This document shows positions 26,017 through 34,640 of a DNA stretch of 59,841 nucleotides, one piece after another (position 1 is the first letter of the stretch; each line of letters begins with the position of its first letter). The translations under genes and the position numbers were made by a program. Source of the DNA: Deltaproteobacteria bacterium (GTDB taxonomy: Bacteria; Desulfobacterota; Deferrimicrobia; Deferrimicrobiales; Deferrimicrobiaceae); NCBI GenBank assembly GCA_016218975.1, contig JACRCO010000098.1, positions 1 through 59,841 of the forward strand, read 5' to 3'. A model generated the notes under the pieces. It was given only the letters and a program-made list of their open reading frames with translations, had not been told where the DNA came from and made no database searches.

Positions 26017-27504
26017 ATGGATGTGAGAGCGCAGGTCGCGTCGGTATTCCACCTGGACAAGTGCATCGGCTGCCACACGTGCAGCATCGCGTGCAAGAAC
26101 GTCTGGACCGACAGGCGGGGCGCCGAGTACATGTGGTGGAACAACGTGGAATCGAAGCCTGGTACCGGCTACCCGACTCTGTGGGAGGACCAGGAGAAGT
26201 ACCGAGGCGGCTGGGAGAAGCGCGGGGCAGGACTCGATCTGCGTCTCCAGGGGAGGCTTTCCGGCCTTGCGAACCTTTTCTTCAACCCGTACCTGCCGTC
26301 GCTGGACGACTATTACGAGCCGTGGACCTACAGGTACCAGGACCTCTTCGGAGCGCCGCAGGGAGACGATCAGCCGACAGCGCGTCCGGTGTCCAGGATC
26401 ACGGGGAAACCGATCGACATCGAGGCGGGCCCCAACTGGGACGATGACCTGGGAGGCTCCCCCGTCTACGCCGAATCGGACCCGGGTCTCAAAAGGATGA
26501 GCGAGGCCGAGCGGCGCGAGATATTCGAGCTCGAACGGATCTTCTGCTTCTACCTCCCGCGGATCTGCAACCACTGCCTCAATCCCGCCTGCCTTGCAGC
26601 CTGCCCCGCAGGGGCGATCTACAAAAGGGGCGAGGATGGGATCGTGCTCGTGAACCAGGAGAAGTGCCGGGGCTGGCGCATGTGCATATCGGGGTGCCCT
26701 TACAAGAAGGTCTACTACAACTGGGAAAACGGGAAATCGGAGAAGTGCATTCTCTGCTACCCCCGTGTTGAGACCGGGCAGGCCCCCGCCTGCTTCCATT
26801 CCTGCGTCGGAAGGATCCGGTATCTCGGGGTCCTGCTCTACGACGCATCGCGGATCGAAGATACCGCGAAGGCGCAGGACGCGGATCTCGTTGAAGCGAT
26901 CCGGGGGATCATCCTCGATCCGTCCGACGGGAATGTGGTTTCGGCCGCGCGCAAGTGCTGCGTCCCCGAAGAGGTGATCGCCTCCGCGAAAAAATCTCCG
27001 GTCTACAGGTTCGTCAAGGAGTTCCGGATCGCCCTCCCGCTCCACCCGGAGTTCCGCACGCTGCCGATGCTCTACTACGTCCCGCCGCTCCTGCCGGTGC
27101 TCACCGCTGAGGGCGACGGATCGAGGAACATCGCGGAGGATCTCTTCGGCTCCCTTTCGAGGGCCAGAGTCCCGGTCCGCTACCTCGCCGGGATGCTGGC
27201 GGCGGGGAACGAGACGGTGGTTTCCGCTGCGCTGAAGAAACTGATCGCCGTCAGGATCCGGGCGAGGGCGAAGTCGGTGGGAGATGTGCCGGAGGAGGAT
27301 GTCCGGCGCGCGCTTGCGGAAGGCAGCCTGACTCCCGAGGAGGCCGAAGCGATTTTCCGGCTGACCGCGGTCTCCAAATACGACGAGCGGTTCGTCCCGC
27401 CCCCTTTCGCCGCCGACCGCGCGGCCGAGGAGGCCGGGGCCGGACCCGACATCGAGAGGGGACGCACCGGAGTCGGATTCCTCAAGAAATCGGGGAAGGA
27501 GTAG
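26017..27504 (+). CDS. narH: Respiratory nitrate reductase beta subunit
   Basis: 495 residues. This is the electron-transfer subunit with four FeS clusters between NarI and NarG. The clusters read CIGCHTCSIAC, CNHCLNPACLAACP, CRGWRMCISGCP and CILCYP with a later CFHSC. The Trp in CRGWRMC replaces a Cys, which gives the [3Fe-4S] centre of NarH. It follows narG by 26 nt and precedes narJ by 3 nt. The C-terminal 120 residues match the length of the family's extension. Confidence 0.95.
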   Translation: MDVRAQVASVFHLDKCIGCHTCSIACKNVWTDRRGAEYMWWNNVESKPGTGYPTLWEDQEKYRGGWEKRGAGLDLRLQGRLSGLANLFFNPYLPSLDDYYEPWTYRYQDLFGAPQGDDQPTARPVSRITGKPIDIEAGPNWDDDLGGSPVYAESDPGLKRMSEAERREIFELERIFCFYLPRICNHCLNPACLAACPAGAIYKRGEDGIVLVNQEKCRGWRMCISGCPYKKVYYNWENGKSEKCILCYPRVETGQAPACFHSCVGRIRYLGVLLYDASRIEDTAKAQDADLVEAIRGIILDPSDGNVVSAARKCCVPEEVIASAKKSPVYRFVKEFRIALPLHPEFRTLPMLYYVPPLLPVLTAEGDGSRNIAEDLFGSLSRARVPVRYLAGMLAAGNETVVSAALKKLIAVRIRARAKSVGDVPEEDVRRALAEGSLTPEEAEAIFRLTAVSKYDERFVPPPFAADRAAEEAGAGPDIERGRTGVGFLKKSGKE

Positions 27505-27507
27505 GCG

Positions 27508-28074
27508 ATGGAAGGCGGGAACCCGGACTGGAGGGTGCTGGGATTGTTCGCAGGGATGCTCGACTACCCCGGCGAGGCGCTGGCTCCGCTTGCGGAAGAG
27601 GCAGAGAAGGTACTGTCGGAGAACCGGCCGGAAGCGTCCTCCCTTCTGGCGGAATTTCGCGCATCGCTGCGCGACACTTCGCCGGCCCGGATGGAGGAGA
27701 TCTACACCGCAACTTTCGATCTGCAGGCTGCATGCTGTCCTTACATAGGCGTTCACCTTTTCGGCGAGGGACACAAGCGGCGCATCTTCCTCGCGCGGCT
27801 GAACGACATGTACGGAGATTACAGGTTCCGCGCCGCCGGTGAACTGCCGGACCACCTGGCATCGGTCCTTCGCTTTCTCGCGGATTCGGCATGGGGCGAC
27901 GACGCCAGGGCACTGCGCGAGGACGGGCTTCTCCCCGCCCTGGAAAAGATGGCGGAGGCATTCCCGGAAGGGTCCGCCAACCCGTACGGGAAATTATTGG
28001 GTGCGCTTCGAATCGCGCTTCGCCCCGGGATGCCCGTGAAGGAAACGCCGCCTGTTCCCGGTAGGGAGGTCTGA
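27508..28074 (+). CDS. narJ: Nitrate reductase assembly chaperone
   Basis: 188 residues, all-helical TorD/DmsD-like protein. NarJ binds apo-NarG and guides molybdenum cofactor insertion and membrane attachment; it is not part of the final enzyme. LGLFAGMLDYPGEALAPLAE near the N terminus, YTATFDLQAACCPYIGVHLF and the LPDHLASVLRFLAD motif are typical. Position between narH and narI supports the call. Confidence 0.92.
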   Translation: MEGGNPDWRVLGLFAGMLDYPGEALAPLAEEAEKVLSENRPEASSLLAEFRASLRDTSPARMEEIYTATFDLQAACCPYIGVHLFGEGHKRRIFLARLNDMYGDYRFRAAGELPDHLASVLRFLADSAWGDDARALREDGLLPALEKMAEAFPEGSANPYGKLLGALRIALRPGMPVKETPPVPGREV

Positions 28075-28078
28075 GGCG

Positions 28079-28771
28079 ATGTCCGAAATCTTCCTGTACG
28101 TCGTTTTTCCGTACGCAGCCTTCCTGCTTGCGATCGCCGTCGGTATCTACAGGTACCGGTCGGACCGTTTCTCCTTCACGAGCCGGTCGTCCCAGTTCCT
28201 CGAAGACCGGCTCCTTTTCTTCGGATCGATTTCATGGCATTACGCGATAGGCATCATACTGGCTGCCCACATCCTCGCCGCGATCTTCCCGGAAAGCTGG
28301 GCCGCGCTGCTCGGCTCGCCGCTGCGGCTGCTTATACTCGAAGGGACAGGGCTCGCGCTCGGCGTCGCGGCGACAGCCGGGATCGCAGCCTTCGCGCTGC
28401 GCAGGATCTTCGACGCAAGAATCGCCGCGACGACGGAGACGATGGACTGGATCGTCCTCGCAACGCTACTGTTCCAGACAGGATCGGGAGTGTACGTGGC
28501 GTGGAAGTACCGCTTCGGGGCTGCGTGGTATCTCCACACCGCGGTCCCGTGGCTGTGGTCCCTCGCGCGCCTTTCGCCGGAGCCGGCCTACGTGACCGTC
28601 CTGCCGCTCGCCGCGAAGCTCCACCTGCTGAACGCGTTCTTCCTCGTCGCATTGCTCCCCTTCACACGCCTTGTCCACCTGTTCTCGATCCCGGTTTCCT
28701 ACGCATGGCGTCCCAATTTGCTCTTCCGATGGAACCGCAAGGGGCCGTACCTCTCCGGAGACGGAAGATAA
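28079..28771 (+). CDS. narI: Nitrate reductase gamma subunit (cytochrome b)
   Basis: 230 residues with five hydrophobic helices. It takes electrons from quinol at the periplasmic side and passes them through two b hemes to NarH. SISWHYAIGIILAAHILA holds two His ten residues apart, as in the distal and proximal heme ligands of E. coli NarI; further His occur in WYLHTAVPW and KLHLLNAFF. It starts 4 nt after narJ. The loop KYRFGAAWYLHTAVPWLWSL lies between helices four and five. Confidence 0.94.
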   Translation: MSEIFLYVVFPYAAFLLAIAVGIYRYRSDRFSFTSRSSQFLEDRLLFFGSISWHYAIGIILAAHILAAIFPESWAALLGSPLRLLILEGTGLALGVAATAGIAAFALRRIFDARIAATTETMDWIVLATLLFQTGSGVYVAWKYRFGAAWYLHTAVPWLWSLARLSPEPAYVTVLPLAAKLHLLNAFFLVALLPFTRLVHLFSIPVSYAWRPNLLFRWNRKGPYLSGDGR

Positions 28772-28793
28772 CGGAAGATAAAGGAGGAAGCGC

Positions 28794-30185
28794 ATGCAGA
28801 ACGATAACCCGCAACCTTCCCCGCTTGCGGGAAACCTGGAAGGAGTCGCACGCAGGCCTCCCTCTTCGACCTGGCTGGACCGATGGGAGCCCGAGGACGA
28901 GCGGTTCTGGAAAACCGGGGGAGAGCGGATCGCGTGGCGTACTCTCGCCATAACTACAAGCGCACTGGTCCTCTCCTTCGCAACATGGTTCATGATGAGC
29001 GCCATTGTCGTACGCCTTCCGCAGGTCGGTTTCCGTTATTCCACGATGGAGCTTTTCTGGCTCGCGGCCATGCCGGGACTGGCGGGAGGCTCCCTGCGGG
29101 TCGTTCACACGTTTCTCATACCTATCTTCGGCACCAGGCACGTCGTAACCGTTTCGACGTTGCTCAAGCTGATCCCGTGCATCGGGATCGGCATCGCCGT
29201 CATGAACCCGGAAACGCCCTTCTGGCTATTCATGGTGTTGGCGCTGCTCGCGGGATTCGGCGCCGGCGATTTCTCCTCGCACATGCCGAGCACCAGCGTG
29301 TTCTTCCCCAAGCGACTGCAGGGGACCGCGCTCGGAATCCAGGCGGGCGTCGGCAACTTCGGCGTGAGCCTTGCCCAGTTCGTTTCTCCCTGGATCATCG
29401 GTTTCGCCGCCGTCGGCACATCGCAGACGCTGGTAAAGGGCGGAGCTTCCACACAGGTCTGGCTGCAGAACGCCGCGCTCTGGTACGTGCCGCTTCTACT
29501 TGTCCTCGCCGCATTGGGATGGGTATCGCTGAGAAGCGTCCCCGTGATGGCGTCGTTCCGGGAGCAACTCGACATCTTCGGCAACAAGCACACGTGGTTC
29601 TGCACGATTACTTATCTTATGACCTTCGGATCGTTCTCCGGGTTTTCCGCGGCGTTTCCGCTCCTGATCAAAATCCTGTACGGGGATTTCCCCGGCGCCC
29701 CCGATCCGCTGGCCTACGCTTTCCTCGGTCCCCTCGCCGGATCGCTCGCGCGCACATGCACGGGGCCCATCGCCGACAAGGTCGGCGGTGCGATACTTAC
29801 TCACGTCGTCGGGATCGGCCTGATCCTCTGCGTGGGCGTCTTGGCATTCACCGGACTGCTGGCTCCCGCTTCACTTGCCCAATTCCCCTGGTTCGTAGCC
29901 GTGATGCTGTTGATCTTCCTGCTCACGGGAGTGGGGAACGCGTCCACGTTCCGCCAATATCCGATCATATTTTCCCATTCGCCGCGGCAGGGCGCGGGAG
30001 TGATCGGGTGGACGGCGGCCGTCGCTGCATACGGCCCGTTCATCTTCGCAACCTTGATCGGAACGGTGATAACGCGGTTCGGCTCGCCGATTCCTTTCTT
30101 CCTCGGGCTCGGCGCATTCTTCGTCCTGGCCGTCGCGATCAACTGGTGGTATTACACGCGCAAGGGTTGCGAAAAACCGAGCTGA
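28794..30185 (+). CDS. narK: Nitrate/nitrite transporter (MFS, NarK family)
   Basis: 463 residues with twelve predicted helices. A hydrophilic head of about 45 residues precedes helix one (TLAITTSALVLSFATWFMM). The nitrate-signature segments are GFGAGDFSSHMPSTSVFFP in the first half and LTGVGNASTFRQYPIIFS in the second, with an Arg in RLPQVGF and another in the second signature for anion binding. It lies 22 nt after narI with GGAGGAAGC as ribosome site, so it is last of the nar operon. It could import nitrate with protons or exchange nitrate for nitrite. Confidence 0.93.
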   Translation: MQNDNPQPSPLAGNLEGVARRPPSSTWLDRWEPEDERFWKTGGERIAWRTLAITTSALVLSFATWFMMSAIVVRLPQVGFRYSTMELFWLAAMPGLAGGSLRVVHTFLIPIFGTRHVVTVSTLLKLIPCIGIGIAVMNPETPFWLFMVLALLAGFGAGDFSSHMPSTSVFFPKRLQGTALGIQAGVGNFGVSLAQFVSPWIIGFAAVGTSQTLVKGGASTQVWLQNAALWYVPLLLVLAALGWVSLRSVPVMASFREQLDIFGNKHTWFCTITYLMTFGSFSGFSAAFPLLIKILYGDFPGAPDPLAYAFLGPLAGSLARTCTGPIADKVGGAILTHVVGIGLILCVGVLAFTGLLAPASLAQFPWFVAVMLLIFLLTGVGNASTFRQYPIIFSHSPRQGAGVIGWTAAVAAYGPFIFATLIGTVITRFGSPIPFFLGLGAFFVLAVAINWWYYTRKGCEKPS

Positions 30186-30231
30186 TGCCCCGGAGGCGGA
30201 GCGAAGCGCCGCCGGCTCTCATCGAAAGATA

Positions 30232-31245
30232 ATGAAGCCGGATCGCGCGCGGAACGCAGGCCGAAGGGCGACCATGGACGAGTTGGTCGGCGAACTCCGC
30301 CAGGCGGTGGATGGACTGGCGGCCGACGGGATCGACCGGGGCGATATAAAGATACTTTTGCGCGCAGTGCGCGAGCTCCGGTACTCCTTCAAGGTCTTCG
30401 CCGGGCTCAAATCCTACCGCAAGGTGACGGTGTTCGGATCCGCGAGGTGCGCGGCCGGGTCGCCCACCTATCTCCAGGCGGTCGCGTTCGGCAAGGAGAT
30501 GGCGCGCAGGGGCTGGATGGTCGTAACCGGGGCGGGAGAAGGGATAATGGAGGCCGCCCACGTGGGAGCGGGACCGGAACTGGCGATCGGAATAAATATC
30601 CTTCTTCCGTTCGAGCAGGCGGACAACCCGGTCATCGCCGGGAGCGACAAGTTGATCCACGTGAAGTACTTCTTCACCCGCAAGCTGTTGTTCATCAAGG
30701 AAACGGACGGAGTGGCGCTCTTTCCGGGGGGGTTCGGTACGCTCGACGAGGCATTCGAGATCCTGACGCTTCTTCAGACGGGCAAGAGCCGCATCTTTCC
30801 CGTGGTGCTCGTGGACGCCCCCGGAGGAGACTACTGGAGGATCTGGAGATCGTTCGTCGAGCGGCACCTCCTGGCGCGGAAGTGGCTATCGCCGGAGGAC
30901 CTCTCGTTCTTCCGCATCACCGACAGCGCGGAGGAGGCGGCTGCGGAAATCCTCGGTTTCTACCGGGTGTTCCACAGCATGCGCACCGTCGGCCCCGAGC
31001 TCGTCATCCGGCTGCGCCGCCCGCTGTCGAAGAACGAGCTCCAAGGTCTTAAGGAACGGTTCGGGGACATCCTGTCGGGCGGCACTTTCCTTGGATGCGC
31101 GGCCTTGCCGGGGGAGGAGGACGAACCCGAACTCGCGGCGCTGCCCCGTCTTGCGTTCCGCTTCAACCGACGGAGCTACGGCCGGCTCCGAATGCTCATC
31201 GACGCGCTGAACAGGGAAGAGGCTGGTCGGGACGGGCAGACTTGA
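30232..31245 (+). CDS. LOG-family (lysine-decarboxylase-like) nucleotide phosphoribohydrolase homologue
   Basis: 337 residues. KVTVFGSARCAAGSPTY opens the Rossmann fold, GAGEGIMEAAHVGA replaces the usual GGGxGxMGA loop, and LFPGGFGTLDEAFEILTLLQ carries the PGGxGTxxE motif of nucleotide-monophosphate phosphoribohydrolases. An N-terminal helical extension (about 60 residues) and a C-terminal 110-residue domain make it longer than the 190-residue plant LOG type; this longer form is common in bacteria. The physiological substrate is uncertain. It begins 46 nt after narK; ATG 30274 is an alternative start. Confidence 0.8.
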   Translation: MKPDRARNAGRRATMDELVGELRQAVDGLAADGIDRGDIKILLRAVRELRYSFKVFAGLKSYRKVTVFGSARCAAGSPTYLQAVAFGKEMARRGWMVVTGAGEGIMEAAHVGAGPELAIGINILLPFEQADNPVIAGSDKLIHVKYFFTRKLLFIKETDGVALFPGGFGTLDEAFEILTLLQTGKSRIFPVVLVDAPGGDYWRIWRSFVERHLLARKWLSPEDLSFFRITDSAEEAAAEILGFYRVFHSMRTVGPELVIRLRRPLSKNELQGLKERFGDILSGGTFLGCAALPGEEDEPELAALPRLAFRFNRRSYGRLRMLIDALNREEAGRDGQT

Positions 31246-31401
31246 CCGGCCGGCGGTGCTTGACGACAGCATATTTCCGAGAATATGTTCAGCAAGGGAA
31301 TTCGCGAGCGGCTTCCAGGAAAACGACGGGGCGGTACGCCCATGGAATGAAAGATGTCTGCAGGAGACACAAAATAAAGTCCCGACAACAGAGGAGGACG
31401 T

Positions 31402-31830
31402 ATGAAGTCGATCGTGGCTGCGGTGTTGGCCGGCGTGGCGGGCTGCCTGGTGACGCTCGTGATGGTGCATGGGAACGGCGATGCCTGGGCAGCGCGTGCG
31501 GAGCAGGTAAAAGAGATTCGCACCGAGAGGGTCGTGCTTGTGGACGCCAAGGGGGGCTTGAAGGCTGTCCTGGGAACGGGCAATGATGGGCGGCCCGTCT
31601 TCGCGATGGTGGACGGCAAGGGAAATGTTCGTATATCCATTGCGATCTCGAGTAACGACTCGCCGGCGATCGGCATGACGGACAGCAAGAACCGGGCGGT
31701 AATCGGCCTGGCTGTCACCAATAACGACGATGCCGCCTTAACGCTCACGGACAACCAAGGCAAGGTGCAGGCGGCGCTGGGCATCCAGAAGGGGTCCGGC
31801 AAGCTTAAATTGAACGGCAAAGACATGTAA
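31402..31830 (+). CDS. Exported or membrane-anchored repeat protein, beta-solenoid-like
   Basis: 142 residues. Ribosome site GGAGGAC precedes ATG 31402. One N-terminal hydrophobic helix (IVAAVLAGVAGCLVTLVMV) is either a signal peptide or an anchor. The rest is four to five short units of the form VLVDAKGGLKAVLG, FAMVDGKGNVRISIAI, IGMTDSKNRAVIGLAV and LTLTDNQGKVQAALGI, with an alternating hydrophobic strand and D-x-x-G turn. This regular spacing suggests a small solenoid or stacked sheet. Such proteins are widespread and uncharacterised. It is the last gene before the defence island. Confidence 0.78.
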   Translation: MKSIVAAVLAGVAGCLVTLVMVHGNGDAWAARAEQVKEIRTERVVLVDAKGGLKAVLGTGNDGRPVFAMVDGKGNVRISIAISSNDSPAIGMTDSKNRAVIGLAVTNNDDAALTLTDNQGKVQAALGIQKGSGKLKLNGKDM

Positions 31831-31848
31831 ACCGGATTTCTTCCATCC

Positions 31849-31868
31849 AAGCTTTTGGTAAACATCGC
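31849..31868. repeat. Island-end direct repeat (copy 1 of 3)
   Basis: AAGCTTTTGGTAAACATCGC recurs as AAGCTTTCGGTAAACATCG at 32080-32098 and, more loosely, as AACCTTTTGGTAAGAATTGC at 50605-50624. Copies at 31849 and 50605 both end about 43 nt from a tRNA-Pro 3' end, and the interval in between (ACAGGCGG, ACAGG-x-AACT) is also similar. The homology between the two island ends is thus longer than the tRNA itself. Confidence 0.55.
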
Positions 31869-31911
31869 AACAGGCGGTCATCATCGCCAACAGGTAACTG
31901 CAGGGAATTTC

Positions 31912-31963
31912 TGGTCGGGACGGCCGGACTTGAACCGGCGACCCCTTGCTCCCAAGGCAAGTG
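31912..31963 (-). other. Left attachment site: 3' fragment of tRNA-Pro
   Basis: These 52 nt match positions 50668-50719 of the intact tRNA-Pro(UGG) except at two places, and cover CCA, acceptor 3' strand, T arm and anticodon arm. The two differences are a compensatory C-G/G-C swap in the T stem, so the arm still folds. Identity stops after CAAGTG. A displaced tRNA 3' end beside an integrase is the classic left boundary of a tRNA-targeted island. Confidence 0.8.
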
Positions 31964-31980
31964 TGGCGGATTTTCGGAAA

Positions 31981-32020
31981 AAGCGGTTAACGATTGAAAT
32001 TGCGCGGATTCAAGCGGTTA
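31981..32020. repeat. Short direct repeats near the left attachment site
   Basis: AAGCGGTTA occurs at 31981-31989 and 32012-32020, each followed by ACG or CGA. Two copies 31 bp apart, just inside the island end, fit arm-type integrase or excisionase binding sites. The repeat is short and this is an inference from position. Confidence 0.35.
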
Positions 32021-32107
32021 CGAATGTACCGCCAGTATACGGGGTATAGGGAAAACCGGCTGTACAGGCAGGTGGTGGTAAGCTTTCGGTAAACATCGAT
32101 CGGTCCA

Positions 32108-32530
32108 TCACTCCCCTCTTCTCTTCTTTACCTTAGGCAAGTGTTTCCCGATCTCGTTGCGTACTCGTCTAGCAAGGGCGACCGCCCGTCGCGCCTCGGT
32201 CAGAGAAATCTCCTCGAAATAGCCCGGGTAGCGCGCCTCCGTCGCGTAGGCAGTGAGTCTGCGTTGCTCCGATACCGAGAGCTTCGGCCGAACGTTTTTC
32301 GGCATCAGTGAAATGAGCCGGCCCAGATCATGGGTCTTCGGAAAATCAATGTTACTCGAAGCGAGATAAGCCTTGATCGATTTCTCGATGCATTGTTGCG
32401 CATGGAAACATACCGTATCCGTCGGGCATTCTTCGCCCAATGTCAGCGTGTGTGTTGCGGTCTTTAGGTCGTTTTCCGCTTTGACCGTCCATTCGCAAAC
32501 AACTTGCATTATGCGTTCACGGTCTGGCAT
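32108..32530 (-). CDS. HEPN-domain protein (partner of MNT nucleotidyltransferase), left pair
   Basis: 140 residues. EWTVKAENDLKTATHTL and CFHAQQCIEKSIKAYLASSN, followed by KTHDLGRLISL, are the core of the PF05168-type HEPN fold. The C-terminal ARRVRNEIGKHL has Arg and His in the spacing of the HEPN ribonuclease R-x(4-6)-H motif. HEPN proteins paired with minimal nucleotidyltransferases act as RNase toxins that the partner silences, often by adenylylation. It overlaps the partner gene by 14 nt. Confidence 0.85.
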   Translation of the reverse strand: MPDRERIMQVVCEWTVKAENDLKTATHTLTLGEECPTDTVCFHAQQCIEKSIKAYLASSNIDFPKTHDLGRLISLMPKNVRPKLSVSEQRRLTAYATEARYPGYFEEISLTEARRAVALARRVRNEIGKHLPKVKKRRGE

Positions 32531-32843
32531 ACACCACTTTCCCTTCCCGGGCAGCGGGCTTTTCTATCGTTCCTGAGATCTCCTTCCGCCAGGCAAAATC
32601 GTTAGGAGTCGTCACGATGATATCCTTCGGAATCCGAATGTCATCCAGTGCCACCGCGATTTCGATTGCCTTGTTCCGCTTCGACCCCCGCACAGGCATG
32701 ACGACCAGAAGATCCACATCGCTATCAGGCCCGGCATCTCCCCGGGCGTGCGATCCGAACAGGACGATCCGTTCCGGCCCGAACCGTTTGACGATCCGCC
32801 GCACCATGGTGTCGATCTTCCTCTGGACACCGGACGCCTTCAT
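32517..32843 (-). CDS. Minimal nucleotidyltransferase (MNT) antitoxin-like, left pair
   Basis: 108 residues. RIVLFGSHARGDAGPDSDVD carries the GS-x10-D-x-D catalytic motif of the minimal pol-beta nucleotidyltransferases, followed by IPKDIIVTTPNDF. GAGGTGAAC precedes ATG 32843. It is upstream of and overlapping the HEPN gene. The pair is likely a toxin-antitoxin or defence module that also stabilises the island. Confidence 0.88.
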   Translation of the reverse strand: MKASGVQRKIDTMVRRIVKRFGPERIVLFGSHARGDAGPDSDVDLLVVMPVRGSKRNKAIEIAVALDDIRIPKDIIVTTPNDFAWRKEISGTIEKPAAREGKVVYARP

Positions 32844-32884
32844 TTGTTCACCTCGCCTCTCGCCTCAACTATGAGCCTTCAATG

Positions 32885-33097
32885 TCAACGTTCACCGGCC
32901 TTCGTTTTTTTCTTGGGTTCGCTTTCCTCCGATAGATAACCCAGTCGCGCAAGCTCTTTCGCGACCAGGTAGCGAACAGCGGAAGAAAGGCTGCGCTCCT
33001 CCTTCGAACAGTAAGCCTCCAGCGCTTCGGCCAGAGCCCCGGTCAATCGAAGTCCAAGAAAGCGTTCCTTCTTGATCATGAGTCGATTGTTAAACAT
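32885..33097 (-). CDS. Ribbon-helix-helix-like small protein
   Basis: 70 residues. KERFLGLRLTGALAEALEAY then KEERSLSSAVRYLVAKELAR is a strand-helix-helix of CopG/RHH type, with a charged tail. The start is uncertain: ATG 33097 or ATG 33079, neither with a good ribosome site. It is divergent from the excisionase across a 66-bp promoter region with a repeated CGGATAA, so it may repress xis/int or serve as an antitoxin for the neighbouring pair. Confidence 0.6.
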   Translation of the reverse strand: MFNNRLMIKKERFLGLRLTGALAEALEAYCSKEERSLSSAVRYLVAKELARLGYLSEESEPKKKTKAGER

Positions 33098-33103
33098 TTT
33101 ATC

Positions 33104-33132
33104 TTGACAGGCAATGATTATTTTCGGATAAT
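33104..33132 (+). promoter_or_regulatory. Sigma-70 promoter of the xis-int operon with repeated operator
   Basis: TTGACA (33104-33109) and GATAAT (33127-33132) are separated by exactly 17 nt. CGGATAA at 33125-33131 recurs at 33145-33151, two helical turns away, overlapping the -10 and the leader. That arrangement suggests repression by the excisionase or the divergent RHH protein. Confidence 0.65.
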
Positions 33133-33163
33133 ACGTTTAACATACGGATAACAAGGAGCGCCA

Positions 33164-33358
33164 GTGACCCCACTTACCCGATTTTCGCTGATCAGGCCCG
33201 AGGATGTGGCGAAAATACTGGGCTGCAGCGTCGTCTATATCTACAAATTGGCCCAGCGCGGCGAACTTCCCTCCTATGCATTTGGCCGCTCCGTCCGGTT
33301 TCATCCTCATGAGGTATCCGAGTTTATCAAATCGCATCGTCGCAAGGACGCGGAATAA
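33164..33358 (+). CDS. Excisionase / MerR-like helix-turn-helix protein
   Basis: 64 residues from GTG 33164, with AAGGAG 7 nt upstream. SLIRPEDVAKILGCSVVYIY, KLAQRGELPSYAFGRSVRF and HPHEVSEFIKSHRR form the HTH_17 winged fold used by excisionases and recombination-directionality factors. It precedes the integrase by 28 nt. Confidence 0.85.
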   Translation: MTPLTRFSLIRPEDVAKILGCSVVYIYKLAQRGELPSYAFGRSVRFHPHEVSEFIKSHRRKDAE

Positions 33359-33386
33359 CCCAGCATTATGCCCGAGAAAGCCGAGC

Positions 33387-34472
33387 ATGGGAGTTTATAA
33401 GGTCACATACCCCGGTACGGGGAAAGTCTCCTATGGTGTCGATTACTGGGATCCCAGCGGAAGGAAGATCCGTCGGATCGTTTCCGACAGAAAAAAGGTG
33501 GCCGATGCAATATGGGCGAAGATACACGTCGAGCTTGAAACCGGCGCCTATTATGACCGGAAGCAAATTAAAACCTTTACGATCAAGGACCTGATCGAAA
33601 AGTACCTGGAATGGTTCAGGGGTCGCAGATCCTTCGAGACGGAAAAGATTCACCTGTCCGCCATCGCCGCTCATTTCGATCGTAAAATCGTGTGCGACAT
33701 CACGGAACACGACGTGATCGCCTTCCGAAACATCCGCCAAGACACGCCGACGAGAAATGGAACACCCCGAACCCCCGCCGCGGTGAACAGGGAGATATCT
33801 GTTCTCAAGCGCTTACTCGGAAAAGCTGTAACGTGGGGAATGGCCCGGACCAACGTCGCCTTGGGCGTAAAGCCCCTTAAGGAACCAAAGGGGCGTTTGC
33901 GTTACCTGGAAGTCGAAGAGGCAGGCAGGTTACTCCAAGAAGCAGTGAAATCGGAAAATCCTCATCTGTATCCGATCCTGCTCACCGCGTTGGAAACGGG
34001 GATGCGCCGGGGAGAGATCATGAAACTTCGCCGCCCCGACCTGGATATTAAATCTGGGAGGATCTACATACCGGATACAAAAATCGGAAAACCGCGTCAT
34101 GCCCCGGTTTCCTCAAGATTGATGACAACGCTAATAAAAATTCCATCGCACCCTGATTCGGATTTTTTCTTCGCTGGAAATGGCGGGAAGCCATTTCATG
34201 ACGTGCGTACATCCTTCGAAAATGCATGCCACCGCGCGGGCATCATAAATTGCCACTTCCACGACCTGCGCCATACTTTCGTCACACATATGATCGATGC
34301 GGGCATCGATTTGTACGTCATCGGGAAAATCGTCGGCCACACGAACGCGACGATGACCGAGAGGTACGGACACCTTGTGAAGGGAAGAGACAAGGAAGCA
34401 GTAGAGAAACTTCCGGACTGGGAAAATTGCAGGAAGGTCTTGGTTTGCTCCCGCGCTGACGGTAACAGTTGA
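33387..34472 (+). CDS. Tyrosine-family site-specific integrase
   Basis: 361 residues. ATG 33387 was chosen because the longer in-frame opening from 33204 runs out of phase through the excisionase gene. An N-terminal AP2/SAM-like arm-binding region precedes the core domain (KTFTIKDLIEKYLEWF) and the catalytic domain with TALETGMRRGEIMKL (Arg), HFHDLRHTFVTHM (H-x-x-R), GKIVGHTNATMTERYGHL (His and the nucleophile Tyr). All core residues are present, so it is probably active. It sits close to the left att site and is the likely enzyme that placed the island in tRNA-Pro. Confidence 0.93.
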   Translation: MGVYKVTYPGTGKVSYGVDYWDPSGRKIRRIVSDRKKVADAIWAKIHVELETGAYYDRKQIKTFTIKDLIEKYLEWFRGRRSFETEKIHLSAIAAHFDRKIVCDITEHDVIAFRNIRQDTPTRNGTPRTPAAVNREISVLKRLLGKAVTWGMARTNVALGVKPLKEPKGRLRYLEVEEAGRLLQEAVKSENPHLYPILLTALETGMRRGEIMKLRRPDLDIKSGRIYIPDTKIGKPRHAPVSSRLMTTLIKIPSHPDSDFFFAGNGGKPFHDVRTSFENACHRAGIINCHFHDLRHTFVTHMIDAGIDLYVIGKIVGHTNATMTERYGHLVKGRDKEAVEKLPDWENCRKVLVCSRADGNS

Positions 34473-34640
34473 GTTTATACCGTCTATCTCTAATGAAAGG
34501 GAATTCGGCACCCCTATTCCCCGTCCCTGAAACGTGGCAATAACACTGGACATAATTCAAAAGGGGAACAGGATAAGCATTCTGGTGTTGCCTCTCACAA
34601 CATTTATTAAACCAAAAAGTTGCCTAATGATTAAATACTG

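Noticed and set aside
33204-33386. Longer start for the integrase
   Set aside because: The added part is an out-of-phase reading of the excisionase gene with no integrase similarity.
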